DNA of 5,676 nt from Niveispirillum sp. (GTDB lineage: Bacteria > Pseudomonadota > Alphaproteobacteria > Azospirillales > Azospirillaceae), in the NCBI GenBank assembly GCA_016463045.1, contig JAEMSB010000326.1, positions 1 to 5,676 on the forward strand, given 5' to 3'. Below are positions 1-5,350 of this stretch, piece by piece. Position 1 is the first letter of the stretch. Each line of letters begins with the position of its first letter. The notes under the pieces were generated by a model that did not search any database, was not told the origin of the DNA, and saw only the letters and a program-made list of their open reading frames with translations. Position numbers and translations under genes: made by a program.

Positions 1-1042
1 CCGCTTCCGCCAGTTCGCGTTCCGTCACGCCCTGCACGGGCAGGAATTCGGTAGCATGGCGGTTGCCAAGCGTAATGGTGCCTGTCTTGTCCAGCAGCAG
101 CGTGTCCACATCGCCCGCCGCCTCCACCGCGCGGCCCGAGGTTGCCAACACGTTGAACCGCACCAGACGGTCCATGCCGGCAATGCCGATGGCCGACAGC
201 AGCGCCCCGATGGTGGTGGGGATCAGGGTGACGAACAAAGCCACCAGCACGATCACCGACACGGACCCGCCGGCATAAAGCGCGAAACCGGGGATGGAGA
301 CGACGGCCAGCAGGAAGATCAGCGACAGGCCGACCAGCAGCAGGTTGAGCGCGATTTCATTCGGCGTCTTCTGTCGTTCTGCCCCTTCGACCAGGGCGAT
401 CATCCGGTCCAGGAAGGTGGAGCCCTGGGCCGCCGTGATGCGCACGATGATCTGGTCCGACAGGACCCGCGTGCCGCCGGTGACGGCGGAACGGTCGCCC
501 CCGCTTTCGCGGATCACCGGTGCGCTTTCGCCCGTGATGGCGCTTTCATCGACGGTGGCGATGCCCTCCACGATCTCCCCATCGCTGGGGATCAGTTCGC
601 CCGCCGTCACCACCACCAGATCGCCCACGGCCAGATCAGCGGCAGGAACGGATCGGGTACCGTCGGGCAGCGACGCACCGATCAGGCGATTGGCCATGGT
701 CTGGGTGCGGGCCTGGCGCAGGCTGGCGGCCTGGGCCTTGCCGCGCCCTTCAGCCACGGCCTCGGCGAAATTGGCGAACAGCACCGTGAACCAAAGCCAC
801 AACACGATCTGGATGGAAAAGCCGGTCGCTCCGTTCCCGGCGGCCAGATCCCGCAGCAACAGCACGGTGCTTAAGGTCGCAACCACAGCCACCAGGAACA
901 TCACAGGATTGCGCACCAGCACCGCCGGGTGCAACTTGGCATAGCTGGCGCGCACTGCCGGCCACAGGATGGCGCCATCCAGGAAGGACGCCCGGGCCAG
1001 CCGCTTGTTGCCGTGGCCGGTAACGATATCCGCGTTTCTCAT
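1..1042 (-). CDS. kdpB: KdpB, catalytic P-type ATPase subunit of the K+ transporter (5' part only)
   Basis: KdpB hydrolyses ATP to drive K+ uptake by the inner-membrane KdpFABC complex. The first 347 residues are visible, about half of the usual ~680-690; the nucleotide-binding domain and C-terminal helices lie beyond the left edge. Visible features in order: transmembrane pair at about residues 44-100; actuator domain with GDLVVV, the AGELIPSDGE stretch and T170-G-E-S173; a KTPNEIALN segment leading into a membrane helix; the KdpB-specific membrane motif IPTTIG in place of the usual PEGL; then ATSGRAVEAAGDVD and the phosphorylation motif with D318 in DKTGTITLGN. S173 in TGES corresponds to the serine whose phosphorylation inhibits E. 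coli KdpB. The ATG at 1042 is supported by GGAGAGAG just upstream. It lies 17 nt after the kdpA stop, so the two are surely co-transcribed. No frameshift is seen in the visible part. Confidence 0.97.
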   Translation of the reverse strand, partial: MRNADIVTGHGNKRLARASFLDGAILWPAVRASYAKLHPAVLVRNPVMFLVAVVATLSTVLLLRDLAAGNGATGFSIQIVLWLWFTVLFANFAEAVAEGRGKAQAASLRQARTQTMANRLIGASLPDGTRSVPAADLAVGDLVVVTAGELIPSDGEIVEGIATVDESAITGESAPVIRESGGDRSAVTGGTRVLSDQIIVRITAAQGSTFLDRMIALVEGAERQKTPNEIALNLLLVGLSLIFLLAVVSIPGFALYAGGSVSVIVLVALFVTLIPTTIGALLSAIGIAGMDRLVRFNVLATSGRAVEAAGDVDTLLLDKTGTITLGNRHATEFLPVQGVTERELAEA

Positions 1043-1059
1043 TGTCTCTCTCCGGTCGC

Positions 1060-2769
1060 TCACGGGGCCACGGCGGCGGTCAGCATCAGATGCTCAACCA
1101 CCGGCCCCAGCGACAAGGCGGGAAAATAGGTCAGCCCGCCCACGATCAGGACGACCGCCACCAGCAGACCGATGAACAGCGGCCCGGTGGTCGGGAAGGT
1201 GCCTGCCGATGCCGGCACAAGCTTCTTCGACGCCAGCGACCCGGCCGCCGCCAGCATCGGCACAATGATGAAGAAGCGGCCCACGAACATGGCGATGCCC
1301 AGCGTCACACTGTACCAGACATTGCTGGCCGTCAGTCCGGCGAAGGCACTGCCATTGTTGGCCGCCGCCGAGGTGTAGGCGTAGAGGACTTCCGAGAAGC
1401 CATGCGGCCCCGCATCCTGTATACCCGACAGGCCGGCAGGCAGGACGACCGCCACAGCCGTGAAGCCCAAGATCATGGCGGGCATGGCCAGGATGGACAG
1501 CACAGTCATCTTGATCTCCCGTGCCTCCAGCTTCTTACCGACATATTCGGGCGTGCGGCCCACCATCAGGCCAGCCACGAACAGCGCGATGATCGCCATC
1601 AGCAGCATGCCGTAAAGCCCGGCCCCGACGCCGCCGACGATAATCTCGCCCAGGAGCATGTTGATCATGGGGATCATGCCGCCCAGCGGCATGAAGCTGT
1701 CATGCATGGCATTGACGGCCCCGCAGGACGCAGCCGTCGTGATGACGGCGAACAGGGCGGACATGGCCGTGCCGAACCGCACCTCCTTGCCCTCCATATT
1801 GCCCAGCGTCTGATCGACATGGAACCCGGCGAACAGCGGATTGCCACCCGCCTCTGCCCAATAGGCCAGGGCCACGCCGGCGATGAACAGCACGCCCATG
1901 GCGGCCAGAATGGCCCAGCCCTGCTTCTCGTTACCCACCATGCGGCCGAACACATTGGTCAGACCGGCGCCGATGGCGAAGATCAGCAACATCTGCACGA
2001 AGTTCGACAGGGCCGTAGGATTCTCGAATGGGTGCGCCGAATTGGCGTTGAAGAAACCGCCGCCATTGGTGCCCAGCATCTTGATGGCCAACTGGCTGGC
2101 CACTGGCCCCTGCGCGATGGTCTGCTGTGCACCCTCAACGGTCGTAGCCACCGTGTAGGCATCAAGGTTCTGGGGTACGCCCTGCCATATGAAGAACAGC
2201 GCCGCCAGCAGGCTGATCGGCAGCAGCACATAGAGCGTGGCGCGGGTCATATCCACCCAGAAATTGCCGATGGTCTTGGCCGACTTGCGCGCGAACCCTC
2301 GCACCAGGGCCAGAGCCAGGGCGATGCCCGTGGCCGCCGACAGAAAGTTCTGTACCGTCAGGCCCGCCATCTGCGACAGGTAGCTCATGGTGGTTTCCCC
2401 ACCATAGGATTGCCAGTTGGTGTTGGTGACGAAGCTGATGGCGGTGTTGAAGGCCAGTTCCGCCGGCAGCGCCGGCAAGCCCTGCGGGTTCAGCGGCAGC
2501 ACGTCCTGCACGCGCAGGATGGCATAAAGGAACGCCGCACCGGCCAGATTGAACAGCAGCATAGAGACGGCATAGGTCAGCCAATGCTGTTCCGCCCGCT
2601 CATCAACCCCCGCCAGCCGGTAGAAGCCTCGCTCCAGCGGACCGAGCGGAAGGGACAGCCATGTACGCTCCCCCGTGAAAATGCGCGTCATGAAGCCGCC
2701 CAGCGGCCGCGTGACGGCGATGATGATGGCGCAATAAAGCGCGATCTGCATCCAACCGATCAGGGTCAA
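1060..2769 (-). CDS. kdpA: KdpA, K+-binding channel-like subunit of the KdpFABC transporter
   Basis: KdpA is the inner-membrane subunit that selects and takes up K+ in the Kdp ATPase; it belongs to the superfamily of K+ transporters related to KcsA-type channels. The 569-residue product is near the usual ~560-600. It is full of hydrophobic helices and has all four selectivity-filter repeats: TNTNWQSYGGE at 115-125, LGTNGGGFFNANS at 232-244, TAASCGAVNAMHDSF at 345-359, and SAAANNGSAFAG at 467-478. The start is TTG (2769-2767). It is preferred because GGAG lies 8 nt upstream and because the N-terminus then matches E. coli KdpA, with RPLG beginning at residue 21 in both. The next ATG, residue 7, would cut into the first helix. 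The gene is 27 nt downstream of kdpF and 17 nt upstream of kdpB. It looks intact. Confidence 0.98.
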   Translation of the reverse strand: MTLIGWMQIALYCAIIIAVTRPLGGFMTRIFTGERTWLSLPLGPLERGFYRLAGVDERAEQHWLTYAVSMLLFNLAGAAFLYAILRVQDVLPLNPQGLPALPAELAFNTAISFVTNTNWQSYGGETTMSYLSQMAGLTVQNFLSAATGIALALALVRGFARKSAKTIGNFWVDMTRATLYVLLPISLLAALFFIWQGVPQNLDAYTVATTVEGAQQTIAQGPVASQLAIKMLGTNGGGFFNANSAHPFENPTALSNFVQMLLIFAIGAGLTNVFGRMVGNEKQGWAILAAMGVLFIAGVALAYWAEAGGNPLFAGFHVDQTLGNMEGKEVRFGTAMSALFAVITTAASCGAVNAMHDSFMPLGGMIPMINMLLGEIIVGGVGAGLYGMLLMAIIALFVAGLMVGRTPEYVGKKLEAREIKMTVLSILAMPAMILGFTAVAVVLPAGLSGIQDAGPHGFSEVLYAYTSAAANNGSAFAGLTASNVWYSVTLGIAMFVGRFFIIVPMLAAAGSLASKKLVPASAGTFPTTGPLFIGLLVAVVLIVGGLTYFPALSLGPVVEHLMLTAAVAP

Positions 2770-2796
2770 ATCCGAAACTCCGAAGGCCGGCGTCGC

Positions 2797-2883
2797 TCAG
2801 TAGCGCTCGGGCCGGCACAGGACATGGATCAAGTAAAGGGCAAGGCCCACAGCCGTGCCGACACCAAGGATCAAATCCAGCAT
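2797..2883 (-). CDS. kdpF: KdpF, small stabilising subunit of the Kdp ATPase
   Basis: This 28-residue peptide (begins MLDLILGVGTAVG, ends HVLCRPERY) is one transmembrane helix of about residues 3-22 followed by a short basic/acidic tail ending RPERY. That size, the single helix, the charged RPE(R/K) tail and its place just ahead of kdpA are the marks of KdpF, which in E. coli sits at the KdpA/KdpB interface and stabilises the complex. The ATG has a GAGGGG Shine-Dalgarno about 10 nt upstream, inside the 3' end of the preceding micro-ORF. The stop is 27 nt before the kdpA TTG. The gene is short enough to be missed by automatic callers. Confidence 0.88.
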   Translation of the reverse strand: MLDLILGVGTAVGLALYLIHVLCRPERY

Positions 2884-2887
2884 CGTG

Positions 2888-2971
2888 TCACAGCCCCTCG
2901 CAGGCATAGGCATAGCCGATCCCAAGGGCGAAAAGCCCCAGGATCAGTGCGATGATGATGATGTCTGTCAT
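2888..2971 (-). CDS. 27-residue single-helix membrane micro-protein at the head of the kdp operon
   Basis: An ATG-to-TGA reading frame of 27 codons (begins MTDIIIIALILGLF, ends YAYACEGL) encodes one strongly hydrophobic helix of about residues 4-23 with Asp at the N-terminal side and Cys-Glu at the C-terminal end. Its stop is only 4 nt before the kdpF ATG, and the kdpF Shine-Dalgarno lies within its last codons, so the two are probably translationally coupled. From memory, similar tiny hydrophobic ORFs precede kdpF in other alphaproteobacteria, but I cannot verify this here. Its own ribosome-binding site is modest: GGGG only 4 nt before ATG. Codons 4-7 are four identical ATC triplets. It could be an extra Kdp subunit, a second KdpF-like peptide, or a leader peptide that only tunes kdpF translation. 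Confidence 0.68.
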   Translation of the reverse strand: MTDIIIIALILGLFALGIGYAYACEGL

Positions 2972-2990
2972 GGTACCCCACATCGATTAC

Positions 2991-3006
2991 CCGTGCAGGC
3001 GCACGG
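2991..3006 (-). promoter_or_regulatory. Perfect short hairpin in the kdp mRNA leader
   Basis: CCGTGC (2991-2996) and GCACGG (3001-3006) form a perfect 6-bp GC-rich stem with a 4-nt loop, ending about 20 nt upstream of the first kdp micro-ORF's start codon. No T-tract follows on the minus strand, so it is not an intrinsic terminator. It may influence ribosome access or mRNA stability; this is inference. Confidence 0.35.
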
Positions 3007-3020
3007 AGGATGGTGGATTA

Positions 3021-3044
3021 GAACCCGTGGACGCGTAAGGGTTC
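3021..3044. repeat. Inverted repeat GAACCC/GGGTTC upstream of kdp
   Basis: GAACCC at 3021-3026 and GGGTTC at 3039-3044 are complementary arms of 6 bp around a 12-nt spacer. It lies between the candidate KdpE box and the leader hairpin, where the core kdp promoter or transcription start would be expected. It could be an operator or a leader stem; six base pairs in GC-rich DNA can also arise by chance. Confidence 0.3.
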
Positions 3045-3060
3045 GATGGGTATTCGGATC

Positions 3061-3086
3061 GCAAAAAGTAAAAATTCATTTATAAC
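3061..3086 (-). promoter_or_regulatory. Candidate KdpE-binding site of the kdp promoter
   Basis: Read on the minus strand, this A/T-rich island in a GC-rich region contains AATTTTTACTTTTTGCGATC. It resembles the T-rich TTTTTATACTTTTTTTACA-like element bound by the response regulator KdpE upstream of E. coli kdpFABC. It is oriented toward the operon and lies about 90 nt before its first start codon, leaving room for -35/-10 elements. I could not place convincing -35/-10 hexamers. KdpE control is inferred from the resemblance and known Kdp biology; kdpD/kdpE are not in the window. Confidence 0.45.
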
Positions 3087-3094
3087 GTCCGGCG

Positions 3095-3334
3095 TCAGGC
3101 TGACCCGTGGATGGTCAGGCACAGCATTTCCGGTTGGCGGGTCGTGCACACAGTCGTTGGAATGCCGTACCAGGCAAGGCGACGAGCCACGGCCCTGACC
3201 AGCGCTGCCTGTCGCACCAGCGCCACGCACGCCGGCCCTCCTGCTGCATGCTGCACCGTGAGGAACATTTGCCGGGCAAGACCATCGGCACGGGGCAACA
3301 GGTCGGCATTCTCCGCATCCGAAAGCTCGGACAT
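3095..3334 (-). CDS. Hypothetical 79-residue protein
   Basis: I do not recognise this protein. It begins MSELSDAENADLL and ends LCLTIHGSA. Likely structure is two amphipathic helices (about residues 10-30 and 37-58, the second rich in Ala/Val/Arg) followed by two short strands, a small cytosolic alpha/beta fold with no signal peptide or membrane segment. I chose the ATG at 3334 because GGAG lies 6 nt upstream; an in-frame ATG at 3346 would add four residues but has no Shine-Dalgarno. The gene lies downstream of torF, separated by a strong hairpin, and ends 123 nt before the first kdp micro-ORF, on the same strand. Acidic start, even composition and G/C-ending codons suggest a real gene. Confidence 0.6.
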   Translation of the reverse strand: MSELSDAENADLLPRADGLARQMFLTVQHAAGGPACVALVRQAALVRAVARRLAWYGIPTTVCTTRQPEMLCLTIHGSA

Positions 3335-3346
3335 GGTTATCTCCAT

Positions 3347-3407
3347 GGAAAGAAAGCGGCGGGACCTCGACGAAGAGGTGCGGTCCCTTCGTTGAGAGCC
3401 CCGCCGC
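3347..3407 (-). terminator. Long hairpin with T-rich tail, probable torF terminator
   Basis: An 8-bp outer stem (GCGGCGGG 3356-3363 with CCCGCCGC 3400-3407) encloses an almost perfect 10-bp inner stem (CTCGACGAAG 3366-3375 with CTTCGTTGAG 3387-3396) and an 11-nt loop. On the minus strand the structure is followed by TTTCTTTCC, the tail expected of an intrinsic terminator for torF, whose stop is ~20 nt upstream. No T-tract follows on the plus strand. Alternative pairings inside it (GGGACC/GGTCCC and ACCTC/GAGGT) compete with the main fold. Confidence 0.6.
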
Positions 3408-3411
3408 CATT

Positions 3412-3440
3412 GCCGTTCCAGCGGGGTCAGAAGGAACGGC
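3412..3440 (-). repeat. Inverted repeat spanning the torF stop codon
   Basis: GCCGTTCC (3412-3419) and GGAACGGC (3433-3440) are perfect 8-bp arms around a 13-nt spacer that contains the torF TGA (3429-3427). It immediately precedes the larger terminator hairpin, so the torF mRNA would end in two tandem stems. Such structures may protect the 3' end or help termination. Confidence 0.5.
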
Positions 3441-4122
3441 TAACGGTGGCGACCACGCGCTCGTCGGCCAGACGACCGAGATAGCCGGCATTAGTATCGA
3501 CGTAGCGCAGGTCGAGATCGAAGCCGCCCAGGCTCCAGACGAAACCGGCGTTCCAGTCGGTCACATCCTTGGTGGCGCTGCAGTAATCCTGATAGCCGAG
3601 ATTGGCGAATAGGCGCAGGCTGTCGGTGACAGGGGCAGTGAAGCCCGCGGTCAAATACAGCGCGTCATCCTCCGTCCCGAAGAAATCGGGGGAGTAATAG
3701 ATCGCGGCCACCGGCTTCACGACACCCAAGTCGATGGCAATATTGGCTGACGCCTCGACATAATTATAGTCGAACCTACCCGGCACGCCGGGGTAGGCAT
3801 AGTAAATGACGCTGGCGCCGTAGGAAATATTGTCGGCACTGCCCGACCAGCCCAGGGTGAAATCAGCCTCCAGGTTGGACTCGTCATCGTTGAAATCGAC
3901 GTTCGATCCCCAGGCGGAGACATAAACGCCGCTTTCATAGCTCCAGGTCAGACCGGCCTGTACTGCAGCGTCACCGTCGGTCTGTGTGACGCCACGAAAG
4001 ACATAATCGCTGGTGGCGGCCACGCTGCCAGTCAGTGTTCCTCCGGCCAGATCGGCGGCCAGCGCAGCAGGTGCAGCCGCCAGTGACAGCAGCAGAGCAT
4101 AGGCGACAATATTCTTTTTCAT
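3427..4122 (-). CDS. TorF/Gcw_chp-family outer-membrane beta-barrel protein (putative porin)
   Basis: The 231-residue product begins with a Sec signal peptide (MKKNIVAYALLLSLAAAPAALA, Lys-Lys then hydrophobic core, cleavage near A22/A23). The mature protein starts with GTLTGSVAATSDYVFRGVTQTDG (residues 28-50), whose SDYVFRGVTQT core is the hallmark of the TIGR02001/Gcw_chp (PF09694) family, now called TorF-family putative porins. The rest is alternating aromatic/polar amphipathic strands, acidic loops (NDDES, GTEDD) and a C-terminal Phe (VSRSF), the signature for outer-membrane insertion by the BAM complex. The length fits the family. Its transport substrate, if any, is unknown. The ATG at 4122 is the only start that retains the signal peptide; only a weak GAGA lies about 10 nt upstream. 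The gene ends at tandem hairpins and follows an unrecognised gene by 89 nt on the same strand. Confidence 0.9.
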   Translation of the reverse strand: MKKNIVAYALLLSLAAAPAALAADLAGGTLTGSVAATSDYVFRGVTQTDGDAAVQAGLTWSYESGVYVSAWGSNVDFNDDESNLEADFTLGWSGSADNISYGASVIYYAYPGVPGRFDYNYVEASANIAIDLGVVKPVAAIYYSPDFFGTEDDALYLTAGFTAPVTDSLRLFANLGYQDYCSATKDVTDWNAGFVWSLGGFDLDLRYVDTNAGYLGRLADERVVATVSRSF

Positions 4123-4150
4123 GATCGATTGTTCTCAGGTGTTGGAGATA

Positions 4151-4194
4151 GACCGGTCGCCTTGGAGGACCGGTCGGAATGCGGAAGGGACCGG
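4151..4194. repeat. Repeated GACCGG(TC) motif in the torF upstream region
   Basis: The self-complementary octamer GACCGGTC occurs at 4151-4158 and 4168-4175, with a third partial copy, GACCGG, at 4189-4194; start-to-start spacings are 17 and 21 bp. Because each octamer is palindromic, the pair can act as two dimer-binding operators or fold as an 8-bp stem with a 9-nt loop. No T-tract follows on the minus strand, so a simple terminator for the upstream gene is unlikely. It sits 29-72 bp before the torF start codon, where operators or promoter elements would be expected. Confidence 0.45.
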
Positions 4195-4211
4195 ACGGCC
4201 CCGCCGCAATT

Positions 4212-4655
4212 TCAGTGGGTGCCGGACAGGCGGCTGTAGATGGCAGCTTCTGCTGACCAGACGTGCGGTCCCGCCGCGTCGGCCCGCAGCCGTCCAAGCA
4301 TGGCGATACCCAGCAAGGCGGCAATATGGCGAGCCTCCACCATGCCCGAGCAGCCGATGATGGCAACATCGCCGGCATTCTCGCCCAGTCGCAGCCGGAT
4401 ATCGGCCCGTCTGCGGCCATGACGGTCGCGATGCTCGCACGCGGTGGCCTCGCGCAGATCCGATATCGGCCGGATCTCGGCGTAATCCGACCCACAGACC
4501 AGCAACTGCCCACAGGCGACATTGATCTCCAGCCGGCCGTTCCAACCCGTCGTCAGAACACGCCAGTTCGGGTCCAGCAAGGGCCGCAAGCGTGACAGAA
4601 GCAAGGGCCGGCAAAGCCGGGCCAGCGATGATCGCCACCTTTTCGTGATGGACAT
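4212..4655 (-). CDS. Hypothetical 147-residue protein
   Basis: I do not recognise this protein. From the ATG at 4655 it begins MSITKRWRSSLARLCRPLL, a basic stretch, then a probable beta-rich region (about residues 31-60, WRVLTTGWNGRLEINV to CGSDY), a polar Arg/Asp/His segment (residues 68-90), and helices around 94-125 (GDVAIIGCSGM, ARHIAALLGIAMLGRL). It ends SRLSGTH. There is no clear signal peptide. Four cysteines follow the N-terminal arm, at 48, 54, 73 and 102, without a standard metal-binding spacing. I prefer 4655 because GGAA lies 9 nt upstream; an in-frame GTG at 4706 would add 17 residues without a ribosome site. This frame has the most protein-like composition among several overlapping open frames. 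The gene precedes torF by 89 nt on the same strand and is divergent from rlpA. Confidence 0.55.
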   Translation of the reverse strand: MSITKRWRSSLARLCRPLLLSRLRPLLDPNWRVLTTGWNGRLEINVACGQLLVCGSDYAEIRPISDLREATACEHRDRHGRRRADIRLRLGENAGDVAIIGCSGMVEARHIAALLGIAMLGRLRADAAGPHVWSAEAAIYSRLSGTH

Positions 4656-4716
4656 GATGTCGTTCCGGATATTTCGTACCGCCGCTGGGCGGCGCTCGGC
4701 GACCACAGGGCCCGAC

Positions 4717-4747
4717 GGAATATCTTCCCGGAAGACCTCAATATTCC
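4717..4747. repeat. Nested inverted repeat upstream of the 147-residue protein gene
   Basis: GGAATAT (4717-4723) pairs with ATATTCC (4741-4747). Inside, CTTCC (4724-4728) pairs with GGAAG (4730-4734), a one-base loop that would have to open in RNA. It lies between the candidate minus-strand promoter and the gene's start codon, so it could be an operator or a 5' leader structure. Confidence 0.35.
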
Positions 4748-4783
4748 ATGCCTATTACCACGAAAATACATCAAAATTCTCTT

Positions 4784-4812
4784 ATTCCATAATCAACTCG
4801 CCTTAACGTCAA
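4784..4812 (-). promoter_or_regulatory. Candidate sigma-70-type promoter for the 147-residue protein gene
   Basis: On the minus strand, TTGACG (4812-4807; 5 of 6 matches to TTGACA) is followed after exactly 17 nt by TGGAAT (4789-4784; 4 of 6 matches to TATAAT). It sits in an AT-rich divergent intergenic stretch. It would start transcription near 4777, giving a leader of ~120 nt. It is assigned by motif only. Confidence 0.4.
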
Positions 4813-4831
4813 GCATAAGTAGTTTTTTATT
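4803..4831 (+). promoter_or_regulatory. Weak candidate promoter for rlpA-like gene
   Basis: On the plus strand, TTAACG (4803-4808) and TTTATT (4826-4831), 17 nt apart, each match the sigma-70 consensus at 4 of 6 positions. They lie 60 nt before the rlpA-like start and overlap the -35 element of the divergent candidate promoter, so the two directions could compete. Nearby AT-rich sequence offers other choices. Confidence 0.22.
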
Positions 4832-4890
4832 TGCTGAACTCCGTAAAAATCCGGCAACTGATTGCTAAAGGTTCACACAAGGAGTTAGCA

Positions 4891-5331
4891 ATGCGGTCCA
4901 AATTCCTCTGGGTCGTCCCCCTTCTCTTGGCATTGGCCAGCCCCGCAGATGCAGCCTCGGCGGCATGCACGCTTGATCAGCCGATCGGGGTTACCGCTTC
5001 CTGGTACGGACCCGGCCACCATGGCCGCCCCACAGCCAGCGGCGAGTTATTCAATCAAGGCGCGCTGACCGCCGCCCATCCCTGCTTGCCTTTCGGCACG
5101 ATTGTTGATGTCCACGACACAGCAAGCGGTCGGTCAGTAAGGGTCCGGATCAACGATCGCGGCCCGTTCAAACCCGGTCGCCACATCGACCTGTCAAAGG
5201 CGGCTGCGGCACAATTAGGTATAGATCGCCTCGGCCTGGGACGTGTAAGCCTGTCGCGCGTTGTTCCAACCGCCGCCATCTGTCCGCGACACCGCCCCTG
5301 CGGCACAGCGCCAGCAGCAGCAAAACGCTGA
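4891..5331 (+). CDS. rlpA: Secreted RlpA-like double-psi beta-barrel protein
   Basis: RlpA-type proteins act on periplasmic peptidoglycan, in some species as lytic transglycosylases cutting glycan strands that lack stem peptides. This 146-residue product has a signal peptide (MRSKFLWVVPLLLALASPADA, likely cleavage near residue 21). One DPBB domain (PF03330) follows at about residues 33-125: ASWYGPGHHGRPTASGE, then TAAHPCLPFGT with His63, then RVRINDRGPF with Asp88, and R97-HIDLSKAAAAQLG. His63 and Asp88 sit where family members carry the conserved His and Asp linked to activity. No SPOR domain follows and there is no proper lipobox before C26, so it appears to be a minimal soluble periplasmic form. 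C26, C65, C131 and C137 could form disulfides, which is unusual for RlpA. AAGGAG 6-7 nt upstream fixes the ATG at 4891; an in-frame ATG at 4831 would bury the signal sequence. Confidence 0.88.
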   Translation: MRSKFLWVVPLLLALASPADAASAACTLDQPIGVTASWYGPGHHGRPTASGELFNQGALTAAHPCLPFGTIVDVHDTASGRSVRVRINDRGPFKPGRHIDLSKAAAAQLGIDRLGLGRVSLSRVVPTAAICPRHRPCGTAPAAAKR

Positions 5332-5350
5332 ACGGCAACATGCGGGCCGG

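Noticed and set aside
56..874. A 272-codon plus-strand open frame opposite kdpB
   Set aside because: Low-complexity His/Gln/Asp/Gly-rich product antisense to the well-conserved KdpB N-terminal half; a shadow frame.
1042..2955. A 637-codon plus-strand open frame opposite kdpA
   Set aside because: It lies antisense to an unmistakable kdpA, is extremely rich in Gln, His, Arg and Gly without any recognisable domain, and arises from the GC-rich codon bias of kdpA.
2951..2963. GATGATGATGATG microsatellite-like run
   Set aside because: It is explained by four consecutive Ile codons in the micro-ORF helix; too short to argue for phase variation.
3107..3484. Plus-strand open frame of 125 codons
   Set aside because: It runs antisense through the 79-residue gene, the terminator and the torF end, with no ribosome site and no recognisable product.
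4135..4638. Minus-strand open frame of 167 codons overlapping the 147-residue gene
   Set aside because: Its Trp/Gly/Arg-rich composition is typical of a shifted frame, and the frame at 4212-4655 has better composition and a better start.
4924..4968. Lipoprotein signal in the RlpA-like protein
   Set aside because: The residues before C26 are S-A-A, lacking the Leu/Val/Ile at -3 of a lipobox; ordinary cleavage near ADA is more likely.
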